Made by a program: the position numbers and the translations under genes. A model generated the notes under the pieces. The model worked only from the letters and a program-made list of their open reading frames with translations, searched no databases and was not told the origin of the DNA. This document shows positions 19,744 to 29,130 of a stretch of 64,000 bases of DNA, one piece after another; position 1 is the first letter of the stretch, and each line of letters starts with the position of its first letter. The DNA is from Malaciobacter halophilus (GTDB lineage Bacteria > Campylobacterota > Campylobacteria > Campylobacterales > Arcobacteraceae), in NCBI RefSeq assembly GCF_002837275.1, contig NZ_NXIF01000026.1, positions 36,645 to 100,644 on the forward strand, in the 5' to 3' direction.

Positions 19744-20267
19744 TATTGTTCTCCTTTATTTTCTTTAGGTTTTCTTCTTTTTGCAAGAACAATTGAACCT
19801 ACTAAAGCAACTAAAAGTAGTATAGAAATAAGTTCAAATGAAACTAACCAGTTATTATAAAGTGCCATACCAACAGGTTTTATGTCTCCAAAATTACCTT
19901 CTACAATATTTAAATCTTTTTCAGGTAGATTTGCTACTGCTTTTAAAACTAAAATATTTAAAGGTAAAACTAAAAGAACACCTAAACCAATTAGTGAGTA
20001 TTTTTTTGGTTCTTTTGGTAAATCTTCTTCTTTAATATTAAGAAACATTAAAATAAAAAGAATAAGAGTCATAATTGCCCCTGCATAAACAATTATTTGA
20101 ACCATAAATAAGAAGCTTGCACTTAATAAAGCAAATAATCCACCAATTGATAGCATAGTTATTAATAGACCCAATGCACTATATATTGGACTTTTGTTTA
20201 TTAACATTGCAACTGCACCTGCAATTGCAAATGCACTTAGTGCTACAAAAACTATATCAGCCATCAT
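19743..20267 (-). CDS. nuoJ: NADH-quinone oxidoreductase subunit J
   Basis: A 174-aa membrane subunit with five hydrophobic helices, including the QIIVYAGAIMTLILFILM pi-bulge helix characteristic of NuoJ. The cytoplasmic C-terminus is polar (RRKPKENKGEQ). It overlaps nuoI by 11 bases. Confidence 0.92.
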   Translation of the reverse strand: MMADIVFVALSAFAIAGAVAMLINKSPIYSALGLLITMLSIGGLFALLSASFLFMVQIIVYAGAIMTLILFILMFLNIKEEDLPKEPKKYSLIGLGVLLVLPLNILVLKAVANLPEKDLNIVEGNFGDIKPVGMALYNNWLVSFELISILLLVALVGSIVLAKRRKPKENKGEQ

Positions 20268-20763
20268 TTAAATCCTTTGAACGTTCATTTGACATTAAGT
20301 ACTCTTTATCAACTACAAACTCTTCTCTTGATGAGCCAGTAAATGAAAAGATTCCTGTATCCATTCTAATTGCATCGCAAGGGCAAGCTTCAACACAATA
20401 CCCACAATAAACACACTCTAAAAGGTCAATTTTGAACTGTTTTGGTCTTTTTTCAGCAACTCCATCAAATCTCTCTTCTGCATCAATAAAAATACAGTTT
20501 GCTGGACAAGCAGTTGCACACATATAACATGCAACACACTTTTCACTTCCATCATCCCATTTTGTAAGTCTGTGTACACCTCTGTATCTTTCACTTAAGT
20601 CTTCAGGTTGTACTTCTGGGTATGACATTGTTTTAAGATTTGATGTATCTTTTAAATTCTTAACAAAGTGCGTAAAAGTTGTTTTCATTCCACCTGCAAT
20701 TGCAGGTAAATAGAGTTTATCTTTTAGCGACTTTCCGTGTCTAGGTACTATTTTTATTCCCAT
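20257..20763 (-). CDS. nuoI: NADH-quinone oxidoreductase subunit I (two 4Fe-4S clusters)
   Basis: A 168-aa ferredoxin-like subunit of the peripheral arm with two motifs, CVACYMCATACP and CVYCGYCVEACP. They bind clusters N6a and N6b that pass electrons toward N2 in NuoB. The N-terminal helix region and the RYRGVHRLTKWDDGSEKC lead-in are typical. The C-terminal tail is polar and short. Spacing to nuoH is one base. Confidence 0.93.
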   Translation of the reverse strand: MGIKIVPRHGKSLKDKLYLPAIAGGMKTTFTHFVKNLKDTSNLKTMSYPEVQPEDLSERYRGVHRLTKWDDGSEKCVACYMCATACPANCIFIDAEERFDGVAEKRPKQFKIDLLECVYCGYCVEACPCDAIRMDTGIFSFTGSSREEFVVDKEYLMSNERSKDLNDG

Positions 20764-20764
20764 C

Positions 20765-22048
20765 TTAACTTCCTGTAACTACAATATATGTTGCTGTTAT
20801 TACAATATTTAATAGTGATAAAGGTAATAACACTTTCCAACCTAACATTTGAAGTTGGTCATATCTAAATCTTAATAGAGTCCATCTAATCCAGATAAAA
20901 ACTAAAGCAACAAGTAAAAACTTAATAAGAAAAGTTAAAACTTGAAGTACTGCAACAGTAATAGCTATACCATTTTGAGTTAGTCCTGTTGCTAAAAACC
21001 ATCCAAATAAAGCTACTGTACCTATGGCAAGTGCCCAAAATATTTTATTTAAAATAGCTGTTTCTTTTGCTCTTACATTACTTGAATCTTTCCAGTTATT
21101 ATTTTTTTTCATCCAAGTTGTTAAAATATATATTTTTAAAGGTACAAGAATTATTATTGCAATCATCACATAATCAATATTATTTTTTAATGCTTGTGTA
21201 TCTAACCAAGGTATTTGATATCCACCAAAAAACAGTGTTACAATTATGGCACTTGCAGCACATAGTGCAGCTAATTCTCCAACTTGAAAAAGTCCAAATC
21301 TCATTGCTGAATATTCTGTGTGATACCCTGCAACAATCTCTGATTCACCTTCAGCTAAATCAAATGGAGCTCTATTAGCTTCTGCAAAAGCAGTAACAAT
21401 AAAAATCAATGCTGCTAAAGGTTGTAGAAAAATTCCCCATGCTGGTATAAATCCAAATACTAACTCTCCTTGCGCTACAACAATATCACCTAAATGAATT
21501 GAACCATAAGTTAAAAGCATAGAGATAACAGATAAAGCCATGGCCGCTTCATAAGAGATAACTTGTGCAGTTGCTCTAATAGAACTTAAAATACCATATT
21601 TACTTCCTGATGAATAACCACCTAAGATGATTCCATATGTAGATAAACCTGCAAATGCTAAAAACCACATTATTCCAAGTTCCATAGGTAATGCTTGCAT
21701 CATATGTGATTGACCATCTATAACTAAATCATCAGCAAAAGGAATTACACCAAATGTTAAGAATATACAAAAAAATAGTATTACAGGAGCTAAAGTAAAG
21801 AAAAGTTTATATCTAATATGTGTAGGCATAAAATCTTCTTTAAATACAAGCTTTAACATATCTGCAATACTTTGTATAAGTCCTCCAAGTCTAATTGGAC
21901 CAATATTACATCTATTTGGCCCAGCTCTATCTTGAATAAAACCAGCAACTCTTCTTTCCCACCATACTAAAATAGGAGTCATTCCTGTTGCTAAAATCAA
22001 TGCAATATGAATATTAATGATTATAACTACTAAAGAAACCGTTGTCAT
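20765..22048 (-). CDS. nuoH: NADH-quinone oxidoreductase subunit H
   Basis: A 427-aa membrane subunit that contacts the quinone site. It has the signatures WWERRVAGFIQDRAGPNRCN (about 29-48), the charged AFAEANRAPFDLAEGESEIVAGYHTEYS loop that links the quinone cavity to the proton path, and late loop KIYILTTWMKKNN. It is about 90 residues longer than the ~330-aa bacterial norm, the extra length being hydrophobic helices at the C-terminus. Overlaps nuoG by four bases. Confidence 0.9.
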   Translation of the reverse strand: MTTVSLVVIIINIHIALILATGMTPILVWWERRVAGFIQDRAGPNRCNIGPIRLGGLIQSIADMLKLVFKEDFMPTHIRYKLFFTLAPVILFFCIFLTFGVIPFADDLVIDGQSHMMQALPMELGIMWFLAFAGLSTYGIILGGYSSGSKYGILSSIRATAQVISYEAAMALSVISMLLTYGSIHLGDIVVAQGELVFGFIPAWGIFLQPLAALIFIVTAFAEANRAPFDLAEGESEIVAGYHTEYSAMRFGLFQVGELAALCAASAIIVTLFFGGYQIPWLDTQALKNNIDYVMIAIIILVPLKIYILTTWMKKNNNWKDSSNVRAKETAILNKIFWALAIGTVALFGWFLATGLTQNGIAITVAVLQVLTFLIKFLLVALVFIWIRWTLLRFRYDQLQMLGWKVLLPLSLLNIVITATYIVVTGS

Positions 22049-23481
22049 ATATTTCCTTTTTCCACCATACTTTTCATCTCTTCAATTAATGAAGTAATTG
22101 ATAAAGCAGGATTCTCTTTACTCATTTTTGATATAACTTTTTGTTTTATACCATCACAATTAATATAAGTACCACTTTTTTCAAAGAAAGAAGATATTGC
22201 TATTGCAACATTAGAGTTTTTAATTGTTAAGCAGTTATGTGAAAAACAACTAACAACTTTTTTATTTTCCAATAAATCTAAGTTGTCTTCAAAAAAGCTA
22301 TTATCTAAAACAACAACCAGTGAAGCTTTTGCTAAATTATTTTTAAACTCTTCTTCATCTTCACTAATTTCATACTCTTTAAATGCAGCTCTATTTGTAC
22401 TTCTATCATTTGTTTTTAAATAATCATCTTTAAAAGAGTCATCAAAATAGTTTGGTGAATAACCAGTTACATTTGCACCAATCATATTTGCAAGAGCTTT
22501 TACATTTTGCATCTCTTCACATGAAAGATTTGGGCTTAATACAAAAAGCACATCTTTATTTGTTGCAATTAGTTTAAACATTGAAGCAATACTATTTTCA
22601 ATTGTTGACTCTTTTGAATCTACAATTGTATTTGTGAATCTATTTTTATTTTCATTGTGATAAGAGAGTCTTCCTTCATCACAAATAAAATGTCCATTAA
22701 CATTTTTATTAACTCTTGGTCTGAATCTAAAGATTTGGTCATCTTTATATTTCTCTTTTCTATGATCAACATGAATGTTACAACCTTTTGAACACCCATT
22801 ACAGATAGCATCAAAGCTCTCAAGGAACCATACTCTTTGTTGGAATCTAAAATCTTTTGATGTTAATGCTCCCACAGGACATAAATCAACCACATTCATT
22901 GCATACGGATTAGAAAGTGGTTTTCCTGGGAATGTTCCAATAACAGAGTGGTCAGCTCTATTTATTACACCTAACTCATTTGTTCCTGTTATATCTGAAC
23001 AAAATCTAACACATCTAGTACAAAGAACGCATCTCTCTTGGTCAAGCATAACATTTGCCCCAAGGTCAACTCTTTTTCTTGCATGATTTTTACTATCAAC
23101 ATTCACTCTTGAGTCATAGAAACCTGATTCCATATAGTAGTCTTGTAGTTTACACTCTCCTGCTTGGTCACAAGTAGGACAGTCAATTGGGTGATTAATA
23201 AGTTGAAGTTCTAAAATATCTCTTCGAACTTTTTCTATATTTTCACCTTTTGTTCTTACAATCATACCATCTTTAATAGGTGTGTCACATGCAATTTGAG
23301 GTCTTTTTTGTCCCTCAATTTCTACCATGCACATTCTACAATTTCCATCTTTCCCTAGTGCTTGGTGATAGCAAAAATGAGGAATATGAATATTCTCATC
23401 TAATAAAGTATCAATTAGAAGGCTACCTTTTGTAGCTTCTAATTCTTCCCCGTTTACTGATATTTTTACCATTTCACTCAT
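22045..23481 (-). CDS. nuoG: NADH-quinone oxidoreductase subunit G, shortened
   Basis: A 478-aa form of a subunit that is usually about 700-900 aa. The N-terminal ferredoxin domain has the 2Fe-2S cysteines (FCYHQALGKDGNCRMC...C), the His-containing cluster motif HPIDCPTCDQAGEC, and the CVLCTRCVRFC...CPVGAL set. A further set, CNGCSKGC followed by ICDEGR, matches the extra N7 cluster found in only some bacteria. The molybdopterin-oxidoreductase-like domain that normally follows is cut to about 220 poorly conserved residues. Good AAGGAG ribosome-binding site. It lies after gltA instead of directly after nuoF. Confidence 0.87.
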   Translation of the reverse strand: MSEMVKISVNGEELEATKGSLLIDTLLDENIHIPHFCYHQALGKDGNCRMCMVEIEGQKRPQIACDTPIKDGMIVRTKGENIEKVRRDILELQLINHPIDCPTCDQAGECKLQDYYMESGFYDSRVNVDSKNHARKRVDLGANVMLDQERCVLCTRCVRFCSDITGTNELGVINRADHSVIGTFPGKPLSNPYAMNVVDLCPVGALTSKDFRFQQRVWFLESFDAICNGCSKGCNIHVDHRKEKYKDDQIFRFRPRVNKNVNGHFICDEGRLSYHNENKNRFTNTIVDSKESTIENSIASMFKLIATNKDVLFVLSPNLSCEEMQNVKALANMIGANVTGYSPNYFDDSFKDDYLKTNDRSTNRAAFKEYEISEDEEEFKNNLAKASLVVVLDNSFFEDNLDLLENKKVVSCFSHNCLTIKNSNVAIAISSFFEKSGTYINCDGIKQKVISKMSKENPALSITSLIEEMKSMVEKGNI

Positions 23482-23510
23482 ATTTTGTTATCTCCTTTAG
23501 TAACTTCTTT

Positions 23511-24797
23511 TTAGTTACCAGTATATAATTGTCTTGGTCTAGCAATTTTATGGCTTGGGTCTTGTTTTAATTCAGACCATTGAGAAATCCATCCTGGAAT
23601 TCTTCCAATAACAAAGATTGGAGTAAACATTTCAACTGGGATTTTAAGAGCAGTTAAAATTACACCAGAATAGAAATCAATATTTGGATATAAACCTCTA
23701 TCTCTAAAATAACTATCACTTAATGCAGCATCTTCAACAGCAGCAGCAATATCTAATAGTTTTGAATCTAAATTCAACTCTTCTCTTAATTGGTCTTGTA
23801 ATTTTTTAAGAGTTTCTGCTCTTGGGTCTCTATTTTTATAAACTCTATGTCCAAATCCCATTAATCTAAATGGGTCATTTTTATCTTTTGCTTTTGCAAT
23901 ATAAGATGGAACATTTTTTACATCACCAATTAATCTTAATTGGTCCATTACTTTTTCATTTGCTCCACCGTGTGCACTTCCCCATAAAGCAGAAATACCA
24001 GAAGCAATTGCAACATAAGGGTGAGCTTCAGTTGAACCTACGTTTCTAACAGTAGTAGTTGAAGCATTTTGTTCATGGTCAGCATGTAGAGTTAATATTG
24101 CATCAAGAGCATCAACTTCAACTTGTTTAATCTCTTCATTTAATCCTCCACCTAGGTATTTCATCTTTCCACCTGGATATGCTCTTAGCATATATAAGAA
24201 GTTTTCAGTAAAATATCTATTTACATCAGGGTAAATTAGTGGTGTACCAATTGAATTTCTATAAGCCATAGCTGCAATTGTAGGCATTTTAGCTAAGATT
24301 CTTCTTCTCATAGTTTTAAACTCTTCTTCATCTTCTAAATGTAAGTGGTCTTTATAAAAAGCAGAAAGAGCCATAGTAGCTGCTCCCATTGTAGCCATAG
24401 GATGGGCACCATCTGGTAAAGCATCAAATAGTCTAATTATTCCTTCATTTAAAAATGATCTATGTCTAATCTCTAAATCAAAATCTTTAGACTCCTCTTT
24501 TGTAGGAAGTTTTCCCATCATTAGTAGATGACAAACATCAAGGTATGACTTTTTACCAGCAAGCTCAGAAATCTCATATCCTCTATATCTTAACTCAGAG
24601 TTTTCACCATCAATAAAAGTAATTTTTGACTCACAAGAAGCCGTTGAAGTATAACCTGGGTCATAAGTAAACATTCCTGAGTCTTTATAAAAGCTTCTAA
24701 TATCTACAACACTTGGTCCTCTTGTACCATCAATTATATTATATTCATAAGATTTACCGTTTCTGTTGTCAGTTAATGTCATTGTATTTTTTGCCAT
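23511..24797 (-). CDS. gltA: Citrate synthase, embedded in the nuo operon
   Basis: A 428-aa type II citrate synthase, the hexameric Gram-negative form. It condenses oxaloacetate and acetyl-CoA to open the TCA cycle. Catalytic segments are visible: LHADHEQNASTTTVR, SALWGSAHGGANEKV (active-site His) and LMGFGHRVYKNRDPRA (second His, oxaloacetate Arg). The N-terminal beta domain (TFIDGENSELRYRGYEI) is typical. It has its own AAGGAG Shine-Dalgarno and sits on the same strand between nuoF (16 bases) and nuoG (29 bases), with no visible terminator on either side, so it should be cotranscribed with complex I. Confidence 0.94.
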   Translation of the reverse strand: MAKNTMTLTDNRNGKSYEYNIIDGTRGPSVVDIRSFYKDSGMFTYDPGYTSTASCESKITFIDGENSELRYRGYEISELAGKKSYLDVCHLLMMGKLPTKEESKDFDLEIRHRSFLNEGIIRLFDALPDGAHPMATMGAATMALSAFYKDHLHLEDEEEFKTMRRRILAKMPTIAAMAYRNSIGTPLIYPDVNRYFTENFLYMLRAYPGGKMKYLGGGLNEEIKQVEVDALDAILTLHADHEQNASTTTVRNVGSTEAHPYVAIASGISALWGSAHGGANEKVMDQLRLIGDVKNVPSYIAKAKDKNDPFRLMGFGHRVYKNRDPRAETLKKLQDQLREELNLDSKLLDIAAAVEDAALSDSYFRDRGLYPNIDFYSGVILTALKIPVEMFTPIFVIGRIPGWISQWSELKQDPSHKIARPRQLYTGN

Positions 24798-24813
24798 AAT
24801 TTTTCTCCTTGAT

Positions 24814-26058
24814 TTATTTAAATTCTTTTACAAATTCATCTCTAAATTTGATAATTATACTTTTTATAATATCTTTAACAGCAGGTGCAAAAACACATAT
24901 TGTTTTACCATTCATTGTTTCACAAACATCTAAAATAGTATCTAAATCTTCTTTTGTACCTTCACCAGCTAATACTTTTGCAAGTATTTTATCAATCCAA
25001 CCACAACCCTCTCTACAAGGTGTACATTGACCACAAGATTCATGATGATAAAACTCAATTAAATTTTTTGCTACATCAATCATACTCATGTCTTCATCAA
25101 TTATTATCATACCTCCTGTACCAAGTGTTGAACCTATGTCCCACATTGATTCATAATCTAATACTGCTTCTTCAACCTCTTTTGCAGTTAAAATTGGACA
25201 AGATGAACCTCCAGGAATCACAGCTTTAAGCTTTTTACCTTCTTTCATTCCTCCACCAATTTTATTAATTACATCAATCATTTTATTACCAAATGCTAAC
25301 TCATAAACACCTGGATTTTTAACAGGACCACTCATAGCAAAAAGCATAGTTCCTGGTGATTTCTCCGTTCCATATGCTGTATAAGCTTCATACCCTTTTT
25401 CAACAATAAAAGGAACAGTAGCAATTGTTTCTACATTGTTTACTGTTGCAGGATTATCAAAAAACCACTCACACTCTTTTTGGTGTGGCTTTAGTCTTGG
25501 ATGTCCACGTTTACCTTCAAGTGACTCAATAAGTGCTGATTTTTCTCCACAAATATATGCTCCACCACCTCTATGAACTGTTATATCCATTCTATAATCA
25601 TGACCCATAACTTTTTCACCAATAATCCCAGCATCATATGCCTCTTTGATAGCTTCATTTAATCTATCAATAAACCATTTATATTCACCTCTTACATAAA
25701 TATAAGCATCATGTGCGTTCATTGCATAAGATGAACAAATTATTCCTTCTATTAAAAGGTGTGGGTCATATTGGAAAATTTGTCTATCTTTGAAAGTTCC
25801 TGGTTCTGATTCATCTCCATTTACTATTAGGTATGATGGTCTTGGATCATCTTTTGGCATAAGTTTCCACTTTGGTCCACATGGTGCACCCCCACCACCT
25901 TTACCTCTAAGACCTGATTTTGTAACTTCTTCTATTACATCATCTGGTGCCATAGTAAATAGTTTTTCTATTGAAGAGTATCTTCCATTTGCTTTTGCTA
26001 CTTCTAATTTATGTGAATTAGGAATATCAAAATTTTCACTTACTACTTTTACTAGCAT
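24814..26058 (-). CDS. nuoF: NADH-quinone oxidoreductase subunit F (NADH/FMN-binding)
   Basis: A 414-aa flavoprotein of the NADH dehydrogenase module. It has the glycine-rich GLRGKGGGGAPCGPKW loop (about 50-65), VNGDESEPGTFKDR (about 78-91), the FMN/NADH-binding GGGAYICGEKSALIESLEGK segment and the N3 cluster ligands SCGQCTPCREGC plus a downstream Cys. In the usual GEET motif the second glutamate is replaced by lysine (GEKS), and the first loop reads APCG instead of FPTG; either change could affect nucleotide handling. It overlaps nuoE by 23 bases and has a CAGGAG ribosome-binding site. Confidence 0.9.
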   Translation of the reverse strand: MLVKVVSENFDIPNSHKLEVAKANGRYSSIEKLFTMAPDDVIEEVTKSGLRGKGGGGAPCGPKWKLMPKDDPRPSYLIVNGDESEPGTFKDRQIFQYDPHLLIEGIICSSYAMNAHDAYIYVRGEYKWFIDRLNEAIKEAYDAGIIGEKVMGHDYRMDITVHRGGGAYICGEKSALIESLEGKRGHPRLKPHQKECEWFFDNPATVNNVETIATVPFIVEKGYEAYTAYGTEKSPGTMLFAMSGPVKNPGVYELAFGNKMIDVINKIGGGMKEGKKLKAVIPGGSSCPILTAKEVEEAVLDYESMWDIGSTLGTGGMIIIDEDMSMIDVAKNLIEFYHHESCGQCTPCREGCGWIDKILAKVLAGEGTKEDLDTILDVCETMNGKTICVFAPAVKDIIKSIIIKFRDEFVKEFK

Positions 26059-26533
26059 TTTTGCACTCCTGAATTACATTTTTTAAAGATTCAACACTTT
26101 GATTTTCATGATATTGACCATTTAGTGCAAACATTGGAGCACCTCCACATGCACCTAAACATTCAACTTCACTAAAATGGAAAAGACCATCTTCACTTGT
26201 TTCTCCTGGACCAATACCAATTGTCTCTTTTATAAATTTTTTAAGTTCAGGAGCACCCATTACCATACATGATAGAGTTTTACATAATTCGATATGATAT
26301 GTTCCAATAGGTTTTAAATTAAACATTGTATAAAATGTTGCAAACTCATAAACTTCAATAGGTGTCTTATTTAGCTTATCAGCAACATAAATCATTGCAT
26401 CTGGACTTACCCAACCTTCTTGTTCTTGAACTAACCATAAAGCTGGAAGCATCATAGAGTCACTGTTTGGGTATCTTTTTATTTGCTCTTGAAACTTTGC
26501 TTCATTTTCAGGTGTATATTTAAATTTACTCAT
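26036..26533 (-). CDS. nuoE: NADH-quinone oxidoreductase subunit E
   Basis: A 165-aa thioredoxin-like 2Fe-2S protein that partners NuoF and carries cluster N1a. Its four ligands are visible as CKTLSC and CLGACG. The N-terminal helical part (RYPNSDSMMLPALWLVQEQEGWV) matches the family. Its presence, with NuoF, means this complex I can be NADH-linked, in contrast with the Helicobacter/Campylobacter complex, which lacks NuoE and NuoF. Confidence 0.92.
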   Translation of the reverse strand: MSKFKYTPENEAKFQEQIKRYPNSDSMMLPALWLVQEQEGWVSPDAMIYVADKLNKTPIEVYEFATFYTMFNLKPIGTYHIELCKTLSCMVMGAPELKKFIKETIGIGPGETSEDGLFHFSEVECLGACGGAPMFALNGQYHENQSVESLKNVIQECKNASKSSK

Positions 26534-28164
26534 TATCTATCAAACTCCCCTGCAATAAAGTTCATACTTGCCATTGTAATAATTGCATCTGCTAACATTC
26601 CACCTTCAACAATCCTTGAATATGCTCCAAGAGAGTAAAAACTAGGTGGACGACATTTTACTTTATAAGGTGTTCCAGAACCATCACTTGTTACATGAAA
26701 ACCTAATTCTCCATTTGCACCTTCAGTATATCCATAGTATTCACCTTTAGGAACTTTAATACCTTCAAATGTAAGTTTAAATTGATTCATCAATCCTTCA
26801 ATATTTCCATAAACATCTTTTTTGTCAGGTAAAAATACACCTTGATGGTCAACATTTAAAGGTCCGTCTGGAAGCTCTTTCATAGCTTGCTTAATGATTC
26901 TCATTGATTGTCTTATCTCTTCAAATTTAACCATTATTCTATCGTAAACATCTCCATGACTTCCTATTGCTACATCAAAATCAAAATTTTCATATCCATA
27001 ATATGGAGCATCTTTTCTTAAATCAAATGCAACTCCAGAAGCCCTTAAGTTTGGTCCAGTAACACCTGCACTTATTGCAAACTCATCATTTATTACACCT
27101 ACATCTTGTGTTCTATCATGAAATATTCTATTGTGTTCAACTAAAGATAAAGCATCATTTATACCTTTTTCTACTTCTTTTAATACTTCATCTAAATCTG
27201 CTTCAAAGCCATCATATAAATCAAACTCTAAACCACCAATTCTTGTATAAGAGTTTGTTAATCTTGCTCCTGTTAATCTTGATAATAAATCATAACTTTT
27301 ATCTCTTGGAGCAAATAAGTACCAAAAGTTTGTAAGTCCACCAAGGTCAACCATATTTGCTGCATTACATACTAAATGGTCAATAATTCTACTTAATTCG
27401 CCAATTATAATTCTAATCATTTTTGCACGAGGAGTTATATCAATTCCTAGCATATCTTCAATTGCTTTTGAGTATCCAATATTATTTAAAATTGCACTAC
27501 AATAGTTAAGTCTATCAGTATAAGGAATTACCTGTGAGTAAGTATGTGTTTCACACGCTTTTTCAAAGCCTCTATGTAAATAACCAACTTCTGTCACACA
27601 GGCTTTTATTGTTTCACCTTCTAATGCTAAGAAGTTTCTAATTGTACCGTGACTTGCAGGGTGAGAAGGTCCTACATTTAAAAACATTAAATCTTCATGG
27701 TCTTGTTTGCTATATCCATAAGACTCAAGTAAAGGAGTCATCTCGTCCATTAAATCTTCTGTTTGTGTACATAATTGTCTTTTTGTAACAGGATAATCTT
27801 TTCTTAAAGGGTGACCTTTAAATTGGTGATGATTTAAAACTCTTTTTAAATTCTTATTACCTTTAAATAAAATTCCATATTGGTCAAATGTCTCTCTTTC
27901 TGCCCAATTTGCACTATAATACATATCTGAAATTGAATCAACAGTTAATGTTATATCATCAACAAAAGCTTTTACTGTAATAAACTTTTTAAAAGTATGG
28001 TCTCTTAAAATATATACAACAGCAAATCTATTAGTTGTTGCATCTGGATATTCTAAATAGTCAATTGCAGTAATATCTAATAAAAGAGTGTACCCATCTT
28101 CTTTTAATTTGCTTATTGTATTTCTAATTTCATTTGCATTAATTAAAAGCTCATTTTTATGCAT
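26533..28164 (-). CDS. nuoCD: NADH-quinone oxidoreductase fused subunits C and D
   Basis: A 543-aa fusion. Residues about 1-150 are NuoC (30-kDa type: ERETFDQYGILFKGNKNLKR, HPLRKDYP). From about 160 onward it is NuoD (49-kDa type: FLNVGPSHPASHGTIR, EVGYLHRGFEKACETHTY, and C-terminal KCRPPSFYSLGAYSRIVEGG). NuoD forms the quinone pocket with NuoB. The junction RQLCTQTEDLMDEMTPLLESYG is a short linker. Fused nuoCD is known from E. coli and others. It overlaps nuoB by eight bases and nuoE by one base. Confidence 0.93.
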   Translation of the reverse strand: MHKNELLINANEIRNTISKLKEDGYTLLLDITAIDYLEYPDATTNRFAVVYILRDHTFKKFITVKAFVDDITLTVDSISDMYYSANWAERETFDQYGILFKGNKNLKRVLNHHQFKGHPLRKDYPVTKRQLCTQTEDLMDEMTPLLESYGYSKQDHEDLMFLNVGPSHPASHGTIRNFLALEGETIKACVTEVGYLHRGFEKACETHTYSQVIPYTDRLNYCSAILNNIGYSKAIEDMLGIDITPRAKMIRIIIGELSRIIDHLVCNAANMVDLGGLTNFWYLFAPRDKSYDLLSRLTGARLTNSYTRIGGLEFDLYDGFEADLDEVLKEVEKGINDALSLVEHNRIFHDRTQDVGVINDEFAISAGVTGPNLRASGVAFDLRKDAPYYGYENFDFDVAIGSHGDVYDRIMVKFEEIRQSMRIIKQAMKELPDGPLNVDHQGVFLPDKKDVYGNIEGLMNQFKLTFEGIKVPKGEYYGYTEGANGELGFHVTSDGSGTPYKVKCRPPSFYSLGAYSRIVEGGMLADAIITMASMNFIAGEFDR

Positions 28165-28675
28165 CTAAAATTCCTTTGTACTCTCTTTTTGCTCTATCTT
28201 CAAGCACTGATTCTTTTTGCGCTTTTTCTTGAACTCTCATTACTGCATCTAATACAGCTTCTGGTCTTGGAGGACAACCTGAAACATACTCATCAACTGG
28301 AATGATTTCATCAATTCCTTGAACAGTTGTATAGTTGTCATAAAAACCACCAGAACAGGCACATGCACCCATTGAAATTACCCATTTAGGCTCACACATT
28401 TGGTCATAGATTTTTTTCAAAATTGGTGCTTGTTTATATGTAATAGTACCTGCTACAATCATCAAGTCCGCTTGTCTTGGAGAGAACCTTACAACCTCTG
28501 CACCAAATCTTGATAAATCATATTTTGCACCAACAACTGACATAAATTCAATACCACAACATGCTGTACCAAATACCATTGGCCACAAAGAGTATGACCT
28601 ACCCCAATTAACTGCGTGATCTAATCTTGTTGTGATTATTGAATCACCAAAAGCTGACTCTGCTCCTAATCCCAT
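28157..28675 (-). CDS. nuoB: NADH-quinone oxidoreductase subunit B (cluster N2)
   Basis: A 172-aa subunit carrying the terminal 4Fe-4S cluster N2. Tandem cysteines in GTACCGIEFM and later Cys residues in MGACACSGGFYDNY and VSGCPPRPEAVLDA supply the ligands. It sits at the junction between the peripheral and membrane arms. It overlaps nuoA by ten bases and nuoCD by eight. Confidence 0.94.
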   Translation of the reverse strand: MGLGAESAFGDSIITTRLDHAVNWGRSYSLWPMVFGTACCGIEFMSVVGAKYDLSRFGAEVVRFSPRQADLMIVAGTITYKQAPILKKIYDQMCEPKWVISMGACACSGGFYDNYTTVQGIDEIIPVDEYVSGCPPRPEAVLDAVMRVQEKAQKESVLEDRAKREYKGILDA

Positions 28676-29028
28676 GATAACGCCTTTTTCTTATAAATAT
28701 AAATTAATCCTGCAAATAGTAATGCCATAAACATAAACATCTCTGCAAGTCCTAAAAATCCCAATTCTCTAATATTTACTGCCCAAGGAAACATAAAAAT
28801 GATTTCTACATCGAAAATTACAAAAAGAATTGCTACTAGATAGAATTTGATTGAGAATCTTAGATTTGTAGTACCTACTGGGTTTGTTACCCCACTTTCA
28901 TACACTGTGTTTTTTTGTTCGTTATCTTTATTACTTGGTCCTAAATATCTTGTGAGGATAAAAACAGCGGCTAAGACTAACCCCATAATAATAAAGACAC
29001 TTGTCGCTAAAAGTAGTTCTGTTGACAT
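28666..29028 (-). CDS. nuoA: NADH-quinone oxidoreductase subunit A
   Basis: A 120-aa membrane subunit with three helices and the conserved YESGVTNPVGTTNLRFSIKF loop, including the Cys/Ser loop region near the quinone site, and FVIFDVEIIFMFPW. I prefer the ATG at 29028 (MSTELLLATS) over the one at 29043 because a GGAAGAAG Shine-Dalgarno precedes it, while the upstream ATG has none. First gene of the 14-gene nuo/gltA operon. Confidence 0.9.
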   Translation of the reverse strand: MSTELLLATSVFIIMGLVLAAVFILTRYLGPSNKDNEQKNTVYESGVTNPVGTTNLRFSIKFYLVAILFVIFDVEIIFMFPWAVNIRELGFLGLAEMFMFMALLFAGLIYIYKKKALSWD

Positions 29029-29043
29029 TGTACTTCTTCCCAT

Positions 29044-29130
29044 ATTGTTTTGTTATGTTTGGATTGTACAATATTTTAAGGTAAGTATAAAGGGATTATA
29101 TGATTATTTTACACATTCATTAAAATAGTG
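29044..29130 (-). promoter_or_regulatory. Presumed nuo operon promoter region
   Basis: The only upstream space of the nuo operon. On the minus strand it has TATAAT- and TATACT-like -10 boxes at roughly 29083-29100 and TACAAT nearer 29066. I cannot choose between them. Confidence 0.4.

Noticed and set aside
29029..29043. Upstream ATG of nuoA
   Set aside because: No ribosome-binding site; GGAAGAAG serves the ATG at 29028.
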